Source: Bacteroidota bacterium (GTDB lineage: Bacteria; Bacteroidota; Bacteroidia; Chitinophagales; Chitinophagaceae). Taken from it: a DNA stretch of 64,000 nt. Numbering within the stretch: the first letter of the stretch is position 1; every line of letters starts with the position of its first letter. The DNA is taken from the NCBI GenBank assembly GCA_023387985.1, contig JAEWHC010000009.1, positions 372,001 through 436,000 of the forward strand, given 5' to 3'. The notes under the pieces are model-generated. The model saw only the letters and a list, made by a program, of their open reading frames with translations, was not told the origin of the DNA and did not search any database. The position numbers were made by a program, and so were the translations under genes. Positions 33,736 through 42,146 of this stretch are shown here, in pieces.

Positions 33736-34866
33736 ATGCCTGAGCGTAGAATCCTGAAAGAAATTGCCCGGGTCTTTCTGAAGCTTGGCATAATCGGCTT
33801 TGGTGGACCGGCGGCGCATATAGCCATGATGCGGGATGAAGTTGTGGTGAAACGCAAATGGATTTCAGATGACCATTTCCTGGATCTCATAGGTGCCACT
33901 AACCTGATCCCGGGCCCGAACAGTACTGAAATGGCCATTCATGTAGGCAGGGAAAGGGGCGGATGGAAGGGGTTGCTCATTGCCGGTGCATGTTTCATTT
34001 TGCCGGCGGTTTTGATCACCGCGTTTTTTGCGTGGCTTTACAAGGTATACGGGCAGTTGCCAGAGGTTCAACCTTTCATTTATGGCATAAAGCCCGCCAT
34101 CATTGCCATCATATTGGGCGCAGTTTTTCCTTTGGCCAGGCGCTCATTCAAAACCAAAACGCTGATTGCCCTGGGCGGGCTTGTCCTTGCCGGGGCCTTA
34201 CTTCAGATCCATGAAATAACGCTGATGCTGGCTGCAGGAATTTTTTCCTTGCTGGTTTGGATGGTTAAAAACAGGAGACTGAATGATGTGCAAGGGTTAA
34301 TGCCGTTTACGATTTTGCAAATCCTGCAGACAGGAGCAGTCAGCGCTACATCGGCCAAATTATTCTGGACTTTTCTTAAGATCGGGTCTGTTCTTTATGG
34401 AAGTGGATATGTGCTTTTCGCTTTTCTTGACACCGAATTGGTTGCTACAGCAATTATGACCCGTCAGCAGTTGATCGATGCGGTAGCTGTAGGGCAGATT
34501 ACTCCTGGACCGGTTTTTTCAACAGTTACTTTTATCGGCTACCAAATCAACGGTTGGCCCGGAGCCGCCGCTGCAACACTGGGTGTTTTCCTTCCGGCAT
34601 TTGCCTTCGTCGCATTGCTCAATCCCCTGGTTAAAAGAATGCGTGGCAATCCCCGGCTTGCAGCGTTTTTGGATGGCGTAAATGTGGCTGCCGTAGCGGT
34701 GATCGCCGCAGTATGTATCGAAATGGGCAAAGAAACCATAACGGAGTGGCGAACCATGCTGATTGCAGGGGTCAGCCTCCTCGCAGTTTTTGGATTGCGA
34801 AAAGTCAACAATGCCTGGATTGTTGCAGGCGGAGCGATTTTAGGATATTTACTTACCCTTTTCTGA
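33736..34866 (+). CDS. chrA: chromate efflux transporter, long-chain ChrA
   Basis: The 376-residue protein has about ten membrane helices and two homologous halves, each with the CHR pattern. The first half shows LGIIGFGGPAAHIAMM and NLIPGPNSTEMA; the second shows GSVLYGSGYVLFAFL and VGQITPGPVFST. This is the two-domain (long-chain) form of ChrA, which exports chromate with proton exchange; sulfate-related substrates are possible. Its last 18 bases overlap the end of the convergent EEP gene. Confidence 0.9.
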   Translation: MPERRILKEIARVFLKLGIIGFGGPAAHIAMMRDEVVVKRKWISDDHFLDLIGATNLIPGPNSTEMAIHVGRERGGWKGLLIAGACFILPAVLITAFFAWLYKVYGQLPEVQPFIYGIKPAIIAIILGAVFPLARRSFKTKTLIALGGLVLAGALLQIHEITLMLAAGIFSLLVWMVKNRRLNDVQGLMPFTILQILQTGAVSATSAKLFWTFLKIGSVLYGSGYVLFAFLDTELVATAIMTRQQLIDAVAVGQITPGPVFSTVTFIGYQINGWPGAAAATLGVFLPAFAFVALLNPLVKRMRGNPRLAAFLDGVNVAAVAVIAAVCIEMGKETITEWRTMLIAGVSLLAVFGLRKVNNAWIVAGGAILGYLLTLF

Positions 34867-36030
34867 AAATCCGGGGTAGAAATCAGCCACAGCAGGGTAA
34901 TGATCGCTGAGGTTATTTTGGACAGTAACGTATTGCTGCAAAAGGATCTCTGGACTGTGAAGCAGGTAGTCGATCCTTAGCCAGGGGATCTTGTAAGGAA
35001 ATGTGGCTCCCCAGCCCGATCCTGCCTCAAGAAAAGCATCATTTAAATCACCCCTGGCCTTCCGGTAAACGTATGAAGCCGGAATCGAATTCAGATCCGC
35101 ACCAATAATAAGCGGAATCGGTGTGCTGTCTGTAAACTGCCTTAATCGCATTGCCTGCCTGCCATGGTAGCCCTGGTAAAACTTCAGCTTGTTGAAGAAG
35201 CTACGCGACTGAATAATTGCACTGTCTTCCACCTGGTTGTAGCGTACCTCTCCCGGAGGAATATATCCTGTAAACAAATTCATGCTTTGAAAATGGGTGG
35301 TGGCCAGTCTTGCAGTTTTTCCGTTGGCTCCGGGCCATTCAATATCCGCCCAGGTGATAAATTCAGCCACATCGCGGCCCGGATATAGCACAGCGCCGGC
35401 TTGCCGAAATGGGATTTTGGAAAAAATAATGGTGCCGGAACTCAGGTTTCCCCAGGCGACGGATTCCTTATACCATGGCACATATTGCACATAAGAAAAA
35501 ACCAGCGTATCGCGAAACATCAGCAGGTTTGAAGCGTATTTGCCCCCGCTGATGTCTCCAAAATCCTGCAATAGCAAAATGTCCGGTTCCCATTCCCGGA
35601 TAAATTCTTTAATAGCCTGCTGAAGCGCAGTCGTATTTTTTCCCTTATAGCCCAGTTGGGGACCGGAAATATTCCAGCTCATCACCCGCAACGCGCCGGG
35701 GCGTTTTTCTTTTTGAAGAGGTTTGCTCCTGTTTATGGCAAGTGTATCCATTAAAAATGGCATGCCGGCGAGGAACAGGATCAACAAATAGGGCATGGCC
35801 TTTTTCCACCAAAAAACAGAAAGCATCGTCATCAAAAAAAGCCATGGCCAAAGCAATGCGAAACCAATACCGGTTATAGCGGGAAGATGCCATTGATGCG
35901 GGGCCAAAAAATATTGAAGCAGGCACAGGAAAGCCGCAAGTGCTGTGCCAATGCCAATCGTTCGAAAAACCATTTTGAAAGACCGGTAAAATACAGTGTT
36001 TTTTTTGCCGGGGATGAAATGGAAAGTCAT
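34849..36030 (-). CDS. membrane-anchored endonuclease/exonuclease/phosphatase family protein
   Basis: The 393-residue protein has three membrane helices in the first 105 residues, then an EEP domain: RVMSWNISG at its start, DILLLQDFGD, IIGADLNSIP and the closing LSDHYPAVAD. The usual glutamate of the LQE motif is LQD here, a conservative swap. The reaction (nuclease, phosphodiesterase or sphingomyelinase-like) cannot be told. Its ATG overlaps the rhomboid stop by four bases, the usual neighbour in this phylum. Confidence 0.83.
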   Translation of the reverse strand: MTFHFIPGKKNTVFYRSFKMVFRTIGIGTALAAFLCLLQYFLAPHQWHLPAITGIGFALLWPWLFLMTMLSVFWWKKAMPYLLILFLAGMPFLMDTLAINRSKPLQKEKRPGALRVMSWNISGPQLGYKGKNTTALQQAIKEFIREWEPDILLLQDFGDISGGKYASNLLMFRDTLVFSYVQYVPWYKESVAWGNLSSGTIIFSKIPFRQAGAVLYPGRDVAEFITWADIEWPGANGKTARLATTHFQSMNLFTGYIPPGEVRYNQVEDSAIIQSRSFFNKLKFYQGYHGRQAMRLRQFTDSTPIPLIIGADLNSIPASYVYRKARGDLNDAFLEAGSGWGATFPYKIPWLRIDYLLHSPEILLQQYVTVQNNLSDHYPAVADFYPGFSEKGK

Positions 36031-36965
36031 TGGTTTTTACCAGATGCCCGGCGCAGATAATCCTTTTCTTCTTCGGTCAGGGCTTCCATTCCTTTTTCAC
36101 TTATTTTATCAAGTAATTCATCTATGCGCGCCTCAGTAATATGGGGTGTGGCCACATAAGGTGGCTTATCGCTTTGATAATAAAGCCGGGTGCGCTGAGG
36201 CTGCTGCGCAAGAGGAGGGGTACGTCGTGCAGGATCAAAAACATGAGTTACAAAATCGTAGACCTGGTGCATCCATATACCGAGATCACGGCCTTTGGTG
36301 TATTGTTTTACAAAGAAATAACCCACGAAACCTGCTGCAAGATGGGCAGCGGCAACAGGAGCACCTGAGCTGGCCAGTTGCGCATAACTCAACAATACAA
36401 AAACCAGCGTAATTACCCATAACGGAATGCCACCATGAAGCATTGGAAATATCCGGAATTTTGGAGCAAATGTGGTAGCTGCCACGGCAACAGCCATAAC
36501 AGCCGTTCCTGCGCTTTGCAGCAATGCCTGCGATTGAACCGTCCCCCGGAAAGCGGGGACAAGATTGGCCACGGCCAGGTAAACCACTGCTCCAACAAGT
36601 CCACCATATAGATAAACCGGAGCCAGCAACCTGTTGCCGGCAAGGCTTTGAAAAATAAAGCCAAAAGCCCAGAACCAAAGCATATAGATTACCAGGTCCC
36701 AAACCTGGCTATGGGTAAACATGTAGGTAAAAATCGTCCACGGCCGGGTGAGCGCTATATTCGGATCTGCCGAAAACCCCAGCCAGTTCAGAATATACGT
36801 TTGAAACGTAGCATCCACATTCTCAACATTGCTCAGGTTGAAGGCGATTTTGATGAAATTGATGATTATAAAAATCACCGCATTGAAAGCGATCAGCAGC
36901 ACCAGGCTGTTGTTTTGCTGACCCATCAAAATGGAATGTGTTTTATATCTCGATTCTACCGGCAT
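36027..36965 (-). CDS. rhomboid-family membrane protein, predicted catalytically dead
   Basis: The 312-residue protein has six membrane helices and clear rhomboid landmarks (PWTIFTYMFTH, LWFWAFG, FAPKFRIFPMLHGGIPLWVI). The active-site GxSG/GASA is SAGT at 151-154, so glycine replaces the catalytic serine. The HxxxN oxyanion pair on helix 2 is Asp90 and Tyr94. Only the helix-6 histidine (His208) is kept. It is therefore likely a pseudoprotease that binds membrane segments without cutting. It is translationally coupled to the EEP gene. Many relatives have a second, active rhomboid beside this one; none is seen here. Confidence 0.82.
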   Translation of the reverse strand: MPVESRYKTHSILMGQQNNSLVLLIAFNAVIFIIINFIKIAFNLSNVENVDATFQTYILNWLGFSADPNIALTRPWTIFTYMFTHSQVWDLVIYMLWFWAFGFIFQSLAGNRLLAPVYLYGGLVGAVVYLAVANLVPAFRGTVQSQALLQSAGTAVMAVAVAATTFAPKFRIFPMLHGGIPLWVITLVFVLLSYAQLASSGAPVAAAHLAAGFVGYFFVKQYTKGRDLGIWMHQVYDFVTHVFDPARRTPPLAQQPQRTRLYYQSDKPPYVATPHITEARIDELLDKISEKGMEALTEEEKDYLRRASGKNQ

Positions 36966-37216
36966 CGGTTTACAGGTTTTTCAGCCATGAAATTCAAATA
37001 TTTTCTTTGAATGGCCAACTATCAAATTTGGCATTTAACAGTTATGCAAAAGCTATACCGTTCTGTTAAGCCAAAAATTTAGGTAAATCACGAATTAATC
37101 TTCAGGTATTCCAGGTTTGACATTTCAATGCGTTTCTTACTTCCATCAAAAAGTAAAAAACCATTGTGCCGGGAAAAGAAAAAGCTCCTCGCCAATGCAG
37201 CGAAACCAACAGGTTT

Positions 37217-38671
37217 TTACTGTCCCTGTGCCAGGCTATATCCACGGACATTGCCCCATACATTGAGCAATTCAAAAGAACAAACTTTAAAATCTCCGCA
37301 AAGGCTGGCATACAGGCCAACGATATCCATTTGGTTCAAAGCCACTTCGTTCAGGCTTTCAAACCGGATATTGTATTGATTGATGAGGTTGGTGTACCTG
37401 CTTCCGGTGGGCCAGACCTGTGTGCCGCGATTGCTGATATTCAGCAATTTGAACTTTACACCGCCATGACGCTGGCATTTTTCGGCCAGTACTTCGGGTT
37501 GGTCGGTACTTTCTATGAAGAAATCTACACCAACAATTTTTTCCTCACCTTCTTCTTTGGATTCCATCATGGCATTCATGGCAAGTTGCAAAACTTTATC
37601 AGCGCCTTTCACGTCATTTTGCAAGGGTTTGGCGCCAATGCCAGGTGCTTTGCCAAGGTTGTTTATTATAGATTCAGCAAATTGCGTGGTATTTACACTC
37701 GGTATGGATTTGTCACCAAAATCGCCGGTATGGATACCATTTTCCAAAGTAAACAGCAAAGCGTTTTCAATACGCGCAGCACTGTTTAATAACCCCAGGT
37801 GACGCAGCATGCCCAGGCCGCTGAGCAATAAAGCTGTTGGGTTGGCCATGTTTTTTCCTGCAATATCGGGCGCAGTGCCATGAACAGCTTCAAAAATGCT
37901 GATGTGATCACCTATATTGGCACTTGGAGCAAAGCCGAGTCCGCCAACAAGGCCGGCACAGAGATCACTCACGATATCACCCTGCAGGTTGGTCAGCACC
38001 ACCACGTCAAATTTTTCCGGCTGGATCACCAGCTTCATGCAGAGGTCATCAACAATCACGTCATCCGCATTCAATTCAGGATATTCTTTGGCCACTTCGT
38101 AAAAAGTTTCGAGGAATAATCCATCTGTAAGCTTCATGATATTGGCTTTATGGCCACAGGTAATGCGGCGCGCATTTTTCTGTTTTGCCGTTTCAAAGGC
38201 ATAGCGTATTAACTGCATGCTTCCCGGACGGGTGATGAAACGGCGGCTGAGCGCCACATCGTGGGTGAGCATATGCTCAACACCGCCGTATGTATCTTCA
38301 ATGTTTTCGCGGACTACAGTGATATCAATCGGAATTTCGGCTTTGCTGAATACAGTATCCACGCCATGCAAAGATTGGAAAGTACGTTTGTTGGCATAAG
38401 TGTTCCAGGTTTTGCGGGCGGTCACATTTATACTTTTGACGCCTTTGCCCTTGGGTGTTTCCATTGGCCCTTTAAACAAAATACCAAGTTCTTCAATGGT
38501 TTCTTTGGCTTCATCCGTCATACCGGTATTGAAGCCTTTATCAAATACCCATTTGCCCATGTCTACAAAATGGTATTCAAGAGGAACATCAGCGGCATTA
38601 AAAATGGACAATACGGCATCCATAATTTCCGGGCCGATGCCATCGCCTTTGGCAACTGCAATCTTACGCAT
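37217..38671 (-). CDS. icd: NADP-dependent isocitrate dehydrogenase, long form
   Basis: The enzyme oxidatively decarboxylates isocitrate to 2-oxoglutarate in the TCA cycle. The 484-residue length fits the long IDH type with an extra C-terminal domain (from about residue 335) rather than the 417-residue E. coli form. The beta-decarboxylating dehydrogenase core is clear: GDGIGPEI, VVRENIEDTYGG, and LTNLQGDIVSDLCAGLVGG (part DIVSDLCAG). SIFEAVHGTAPDIAGK is the cofactor-region motif. It has a good promoter box and no operon partner. Confidence 0.93.
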   Translation of the reverse strand: MRKIAVAKGDGIGPEIMDAVLSIFNAADVPLEYHFVDMGKWVFDKGFNTGMTDEAKETIEELGILFKGPMETPKGKGVKSINVTARKTWNTYANKRTFQSLHGVDTVFSKAEIPIDITVVRENIEDTYGGVEHMLTHDVALSRRFITRPGSMQLIRYAFETAKQKNARRITCGHKANIMKLTDGLFLETFYEVAKEYPELNADDVIVDDLCMKLVIQPEKFDVVVLTNLQGDIVSDLCAGLVGGLGFAPSANIGDHISIFEAVHGTAPDIAGKNMANPTALLLSGLGMLRHLGLLNSAARIENALLFTLENGIHTGDFGDKSIPSVNTTQFAESIINNLGKAPGIGAKPLQNDVKGADKVLQLAMNAMMESKEEGEEKIVGVDFFIESTDQPEVLAEKCQRHGGVKFKLLNISNRGTQVWPTGSRYTNLINQYNIRFESLNEVALNQMDIVGLYASLCGDFKVCSFELLNVWGNVRGYSLAQGQ

Positions 38672-38704
38672 ATTGATTAATCGTTTACCTGAAAAATAGA
38701 GGCA

Positions 38705-38713
38705 GCAAAGTTA
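38705..38713 (-). promoter_or_regulatory. -7 promoter element of icd
   Basis: TAACTTTGC, a full match to TAnnTTTGc on the minus strand, lies 33 bases before the icd start codon. Confidence 0.5.
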
Positions 38714-38878
38714 GGGATTAGACCTAAGATAAAAGCTCCCGGCGCGGCATGACTAACGGACAAAGCCATCAAAACTTAAAGGTCAACCTTGCTCCGCATT
38801 CAGATTACGGTTGGGGTATAAAACCTGTTTTTTTGGTTTAAAGCCTATTTGCTGTTCGTTTTTTGAAAAGAATTCCTC

Positions 38879-38886
38879 TATATTCG
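38879..38886 (+). promoter_or_regulatory. -7-like element of apaG
   Basis: TATATTCG, preceded after a 20-base gap by TTCG (38855-38858), lies 18 bases before the ATG at 38905. It argues against the upstream ATG at 38863. Confidence 0.35.
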
Positions 38887-38904
38887 TTTGCAAAGCAGCC
38901 GGCA

Positions 38905-39285
38905 ATGAATTCTCTGACTACCAAAGGGATAGAAATAACCGTAGAGACCTTTTACCGGGCCGATATGAGTCAGCCCGGTGAATTCATGTTTGCTTACCGC
39001 ATTACGTTAGAAAACCACAATCATTTTTCTGTTCAATTGATGCGCCGTCATTGGGAGATCTTCGACAGTATAGGGGATAAACGTCGTGTGGATGGGGGAG
39101 GTGTAATCGGAAAACAGCCTGTGCTTGCTCCCGGAGAAACTTTTCAATACATGAGTGGCTGCAACCTGAAAAGTGAAATGGGAAAAATGTGGGGTTCATA
39201 TACAATGCTCAACCTCGACACCATGCGGGAATTTGAAGTGACCATTCCCGGTTTTGACCTGGTAGTGCGGGCAAAATGGAATTGA
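38905..39285 (+). CDS. apaG: ApaG protein
   Basis: From this start the product has 126 residues, the usual ApaG length. It shows the family strands FMFAYRITLENH, QLMRRHWEIFDS, GVIGKQPVLAPGETFQYMSGC (ends VIGKQPVL and YMSGC) and the closing FEVTIPGFDLVV. ApaG has an FN3-like beta fold and is linked to Co2+/Mg2+ resistance and diadenosine polyphosphates, though its biochemistry is not settled. The in-frame ATG 42 bases upstream would add a non-conserved tail. Confidence 0.92.
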   Translation: MNSLTTKGIEITVETFYRADMSQPGEFMFAYRITLENHNHFSVQLMRRHWEIFDSIGDKRRVDGGGVIGKQPVLAPGETFQYMSGCNLKSEMGKMWGSYTMLNLDTMREFEVTIPGFDLVVRAKWN

Positions 39286-39385
39286 TTTTGGAAGGCAGCC
39301 GGTACTAGGTATTTAGTACCAAGACAAACACAGCTATTTAAGAATTTTAGGCCGCGACCGGGCATACACTGCCATTTTGCACTTG

Positions 39386-40423
39386 CTATTTGCCCGTATA
39401 CCTGGATTGCTGAAAAACCTCCAACGCCGGTTTTTGCATCAATTCAGGCAACGTTATTTCAGGATGATTTTCCATAAAAGTTTCAACAATTCTTCTTCCC
39501 ACAAACAAGCCAATGTATCCCGGTGAACCTTCACCCAATTCCTGGGTATGTGGGCCATCCTGGTTGTAGTTTTTATTTACCATTTCATCCTTACTGTAGA
39601 GCAGGTCATTCCTGACAAAGAAATTCCAGATGAGCGCTTCCTGCCTGATGCATCCCTGCAATTGCATGGTGGTGTAGCCAAGCTGCAGGCTGTCCGGCGT
39701 ATCCGGAAGAATTTTTTTCAAGGCGTAAAGCCGCTTGCCTTTTTCAACCATATTTTCTACCAGGTTCAGGCCTGCCTGCCTTAGCGGGTAGGCGTCATCT
39801 ATTACATTTTTCATGCTGTTTACGAGCATCATTTCAGGAATAAATCGCCTGGTTTGATAATCATACAAAATACCCGCCTTTTGCCCTTCATCATACACCG
39901 GGTCATCGGCTCCCAAATGAAATTGCAAGGCAATGCCTACACCATCCGCTGTGCGCACATCCCCATAATCGCCAATGGCGAATGGTTCATACGCATCCAT
40001 TGGCCCAATGAAGGTGGTGATGTTGAAAGGATTTTCCGGCCTGAATTGGGGAAAGTAATATTGCATATATTTCAATGCTTCTTCAAGATCTTTTTGGAGT
40101 ATTGGCAAATGCTTTCCGGCCACATGCTGTGCCCGCTCATATACCGGGCGGTAGCTATTCAAAAATGCGGAAACCGCTTCTTTCACCTGCGCTGTACCGG
40201 GCTGAATGCCCATAATATTCGCCATGAACGGGACAAAAAAATCCGGGTATTTATGATGAAGCTGATCAAATGATTCCTCCAGTCTGAGGGTATCAATACC
40301 GAAAAAATCCTGGTCAAAACGTGTAATCTCTACGTGTGCCTCCAGGTGGCTGACGTTTGGTTTATCGCTTTTGCAGGCGGTAAAAGCGAGCAATGCTATG
40401 ACCAAAACCCAAATATGTTTCAT
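39386..40423 (-). CDS. gldB: gliding motility lipoprotein GldB family
   Basis: The 345-residue protein has a lipobox (LAFTAC, cysteine at 17) followed by HVEITRFDQDFFGID, the GldB pattern, and it ends in the GYIGLFVGRRIVETFM region typical of the family. GldB is needed for gliding in Flavobacterium but is found widely in non-gliding Bacteroidota, where its role is unknown. A TATTTTGC box with TTTG 21 bases before it abuts the start codon, so the mRNA may have almost no leader. Confidence 0.85.
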   Translation of the reverse strand: MKHIWVLVIALLAFTACKSDKPNVSHLEAHVEITRFDQDFFGIDTLRLEESFDQLHHKYPDFFVPFMANIMGIQPGTAQVKEAVSAFLNSYRPVYERAQHVAGKHLPILQKDLEEALKYMQYYFPQFRPENPFNITTFIGPMDAYEPFAIGDYGDVRTADGVGIALQFHLGADDPVYDEGQKAGILYDYQTRRFIPEMMLVNSMKNVIDDAYPLRQAGLNLVENMVEKGKRLYALKKILPDTPDSLQLGYTTMQLQGCIRQEALIWNFFVRNDLLYSKDEMVNKNYNQDGPHTQELGEGSPGYIGLFVGRRIVETFMENHPEITLPELMQKPALEVFQQSRYTGK

Positions 40424-40427
40424 AGGG

Positions 40428-40435
40428 GCAAAATA
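40428..40435 (-). promoter_or_regulatory. -7-like element at the gldB start
   Basis: TATTTTGC on the minus strand ends 4 bases before the ATG; a TTTG lies 21 bases upstream of it. Confidence 0.4.
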
Positions 40436-40534
40436 AGTTATTAAATATCCCTGCTACAAAGAATTAAGTACTAAGATTTTGTTTTAAAATTGATCTCGCG
40501 AAAATGCGGATGTGTATAGTCAGCATTAAATTAC

Positions 40535-40738
40535 TTACTCATTGACCTTCTCATCTTTATGCTCATGATGGGTTTCAGGCCCATCATTTTTCTCTGCTCT
40601 CATCCGGCCATAGTCCCACGGACAATGCCTGCATTTATTCTTACAGCAATAGCCTCTTTTCACATGGTATTGTTCGGTAAATACCATCAATCCGCTTTCT
40701 TCCAAATAATAGTCGCCATCTTCAAGTTTAAGCGTCAT
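40535..40738 (-). CDS. DUF5522 small cysteine-rich protein
   Basis: The 67-residue protein carries VFTEQYHVKRGYCCKNKCRHCPWDYG in its middle (key cysteines in YCCKNKCRHCP), the DUF5522 signature: a likely zinc or iron-sulfur site. The tail is His/Glu-rich. The function is unknown. It starts 2 bases after the stop of the serine hydrolase gene, so the two are probably co-transcribed. Confidence 0.8.
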   Translation of the reverse strand: MTLKLEDGDYYLEESGLMVFTEQYHVKRGYCCKNKCRHCPWDYGRMRAEKNDGPETHHEHKDEKVNE

Positions 40739-40740
40739 AT

Positions 40741-41832
40741 TTAACGGATGAGATTTTCAATTTCCGCGGCAAGACTGCTTACATCGTAAGCGTTGTTGCT
40801 GAGGATGATTATGGTGTAATGATGGTCGTACAAACGAATGATAATGTTTTTGTACCCCGGGTTGTCCCCTGTATGATAAACCTTACGGCCTGCTGGGGAA
40901 GTGGTATCCACAGCCCAGCCATAACCATAATTGATCCTGCTTCCATCGCTTAGAGTAGCCGGCGAAAAAGCGCTTTCTTTGCTAGTTGCATCCAGAATAT
41001 TATTTATGTACAATGCACGGTCCCACTTCAGCAGATCCCTGGCATTGCCGGAAACCCTTCCCGGGCCTTTGCGGTTGCCGAGCCAAATGGTATAGTTGGA
41101 CGAAGGAAAAGAATCCGCGGCAATATATCCGTTTTCTGTTTTTATGTGACCTACGGCAAGCCGGGGCAATTCTAATTTCTCAGCGGGAGTCCGGATAGCG
41201 AAAGATTTCATGGCCAGTTTTTGAAAAATGTATTCATCGCAAAGGTCAATAAAATCCCTTCCGGATGCTCTTTCAGCAATGGTTGCCAATAACAAATAGC
41301 CCGTATTGCTGTAAGCATATTTTACACCGGGTTCAAAGAGTTTTGGCGGTGCATACCGATTGAGGTATTCGATACAATCTTCATTGCCGGCTACTTTTGA
41401 TTTATCCCAATATTTGTCCATGGTCTCGTGGTAATCCGGTAAGCCGGAAGTGTGGGTGAGTAAATGTTCAATTGTTATCCCTTTGTAGGGAAGTAAAACA
41501 TATTTTTCCAACGGATCATCAATATTCAATTTTCCTTGTTGCTGCAGGATCAATATAATTGCGGCGGTGAATTGTTTGCTGATTGATGCCAATTCGAAAA
41601 TGTCATTTTTCTTCAATGGTTTTTTGTCTGCGTATGTGCGGTAGCCGTATGCTTTATATAAAACGGGTTGGCTGTTTTTGGCTACGAGTACCACACCGTT
41701 AAAGCCTTTTGTTACCTGACTGGCTATGGTGGATTGTAGTTCTTGCTTGTGGATTTTTTGGGTGTATCCTGTGGTTTGAATCCACATCGCGAACAGGAGT
41801 AAGATGAGGGTGTATTTGCTGCGTATTTTCAT
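40741..41832 (-). CDS. serine hydrolase, beta-lactamase/D-Ala-D-Ala peptidase (class C-like) family
   Basis: The 363-residue protein has a signal peptide (residues 1-24) and a beta-lactamase-like serine domain: the SxxK motif is SISK in FELASISKQFTAA, YSNTGY gives the YxN motif, and HTGDNPGYK takes the place of KTG. LLTHTSGLPDYHE is also typical of the family. It is more likely an esterase or peptidase of the envelope than a resistance enzyme. It leads a two-gene run with DUF5522. Confidence 0.85.
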   Translation of the reverse strand: MKIRSKYTLILLLFAMWIQTTGYTQKIHKQELQSTIASQVTKGFNGVVLVAKNSQPVLYKAYGYRTYADKKPLKKNDIFELASISKQFTAAIILILQQQGKLNIDDPLEKYVLLPYKGITIEHLLTHTSGLPDYHETMDKYWDKSKVAGNEDCIEYLNRYAPPKLFEPGVKYAYSNTGYLLLATIAERASGRDFIDLCDEYIFQKLAMKSFAIRTPAEKLELPRLAVGHIKTENGYIAADSFPSSNYTIWLGNRKGPGRVSGNARDLLKWDRALYINNILDATSKESAFSPATLSDGSRINYGYGWAVDTTSPAGRKVYHTGDNPGYKNIIIRLYDHHYTIIILSNNAYDVSSLAAEIENLIR

Positions 41833-41862
41833 GGGTTAGATAGGCTCGTTTTTTTGATTTAT

Positions 41863-42013
41863 TCTAATTTCAACCCTTTGGGGATGGTCAATTTATGGGC
41901 ATTTGGGTCTATAATAATGTCACCCCTTCGGGGTTTTGTTGGTCAATTTACGGAATTCTTATGTCTACAATTATGTTATCCATTCGAGGCTTTGTGCATC
42001 ATATATTATTCCG
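41863..42013. repeat. three imperfect tandem copies of a ~56-base unit in a 307-base intergenic stretch
   Basis: Units begin TCTAATTT (41863), TCTATAATAATGTCACCCC (41908) and TCTACAATTATGTTATCC (41964), the last two 56 bases apart. GGTCAATTTA recurs at 41886 and 41941. Copy 2 contains the small perfect hairpin ACCCC-TTC-GGGGT (41922-41934), partly kept in the others. The open frame across it is made of repeat translations and is not judged to be a gene. Bacteroidota genomes often carry dispersed intergenic repeats of this look. Confidence 0.6.
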
Positions 42014-42054
42014 TTTTGATTTTAACCATTTCGTTGTAATCATGTCAGGTGTTC

Positions 42055-42146
42055 TTTAGGTAATGACATTCCTGATCAGGGACTGCACCTGAATGGGTTA
42101 AAGAAATTACCGGGCAGTTTTAGGTAATGAAATCCATAATCAGGGC
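42055..42146. repeat. pair of 28-base direct repeats reaching into the end of trmB
   Basis: TTTAGGTAATGA followed by a similar AT..C..ATCAGGG tail occurs at 42055-42082 and 42119-42146. The second copy covers the trmB stop codon (42140-42142). The 12-base head recurs inside trmB at 42228-42239. Confidence 0.5.

Noticed and set aside
41854..42039. 61-codon plus-strand open frame in the repeat region
   Set aside because: Its translation repeats with the DNA unit (NPLG, SPLRGF, YPFEAL), so it reflects the repeat rather than a gene.
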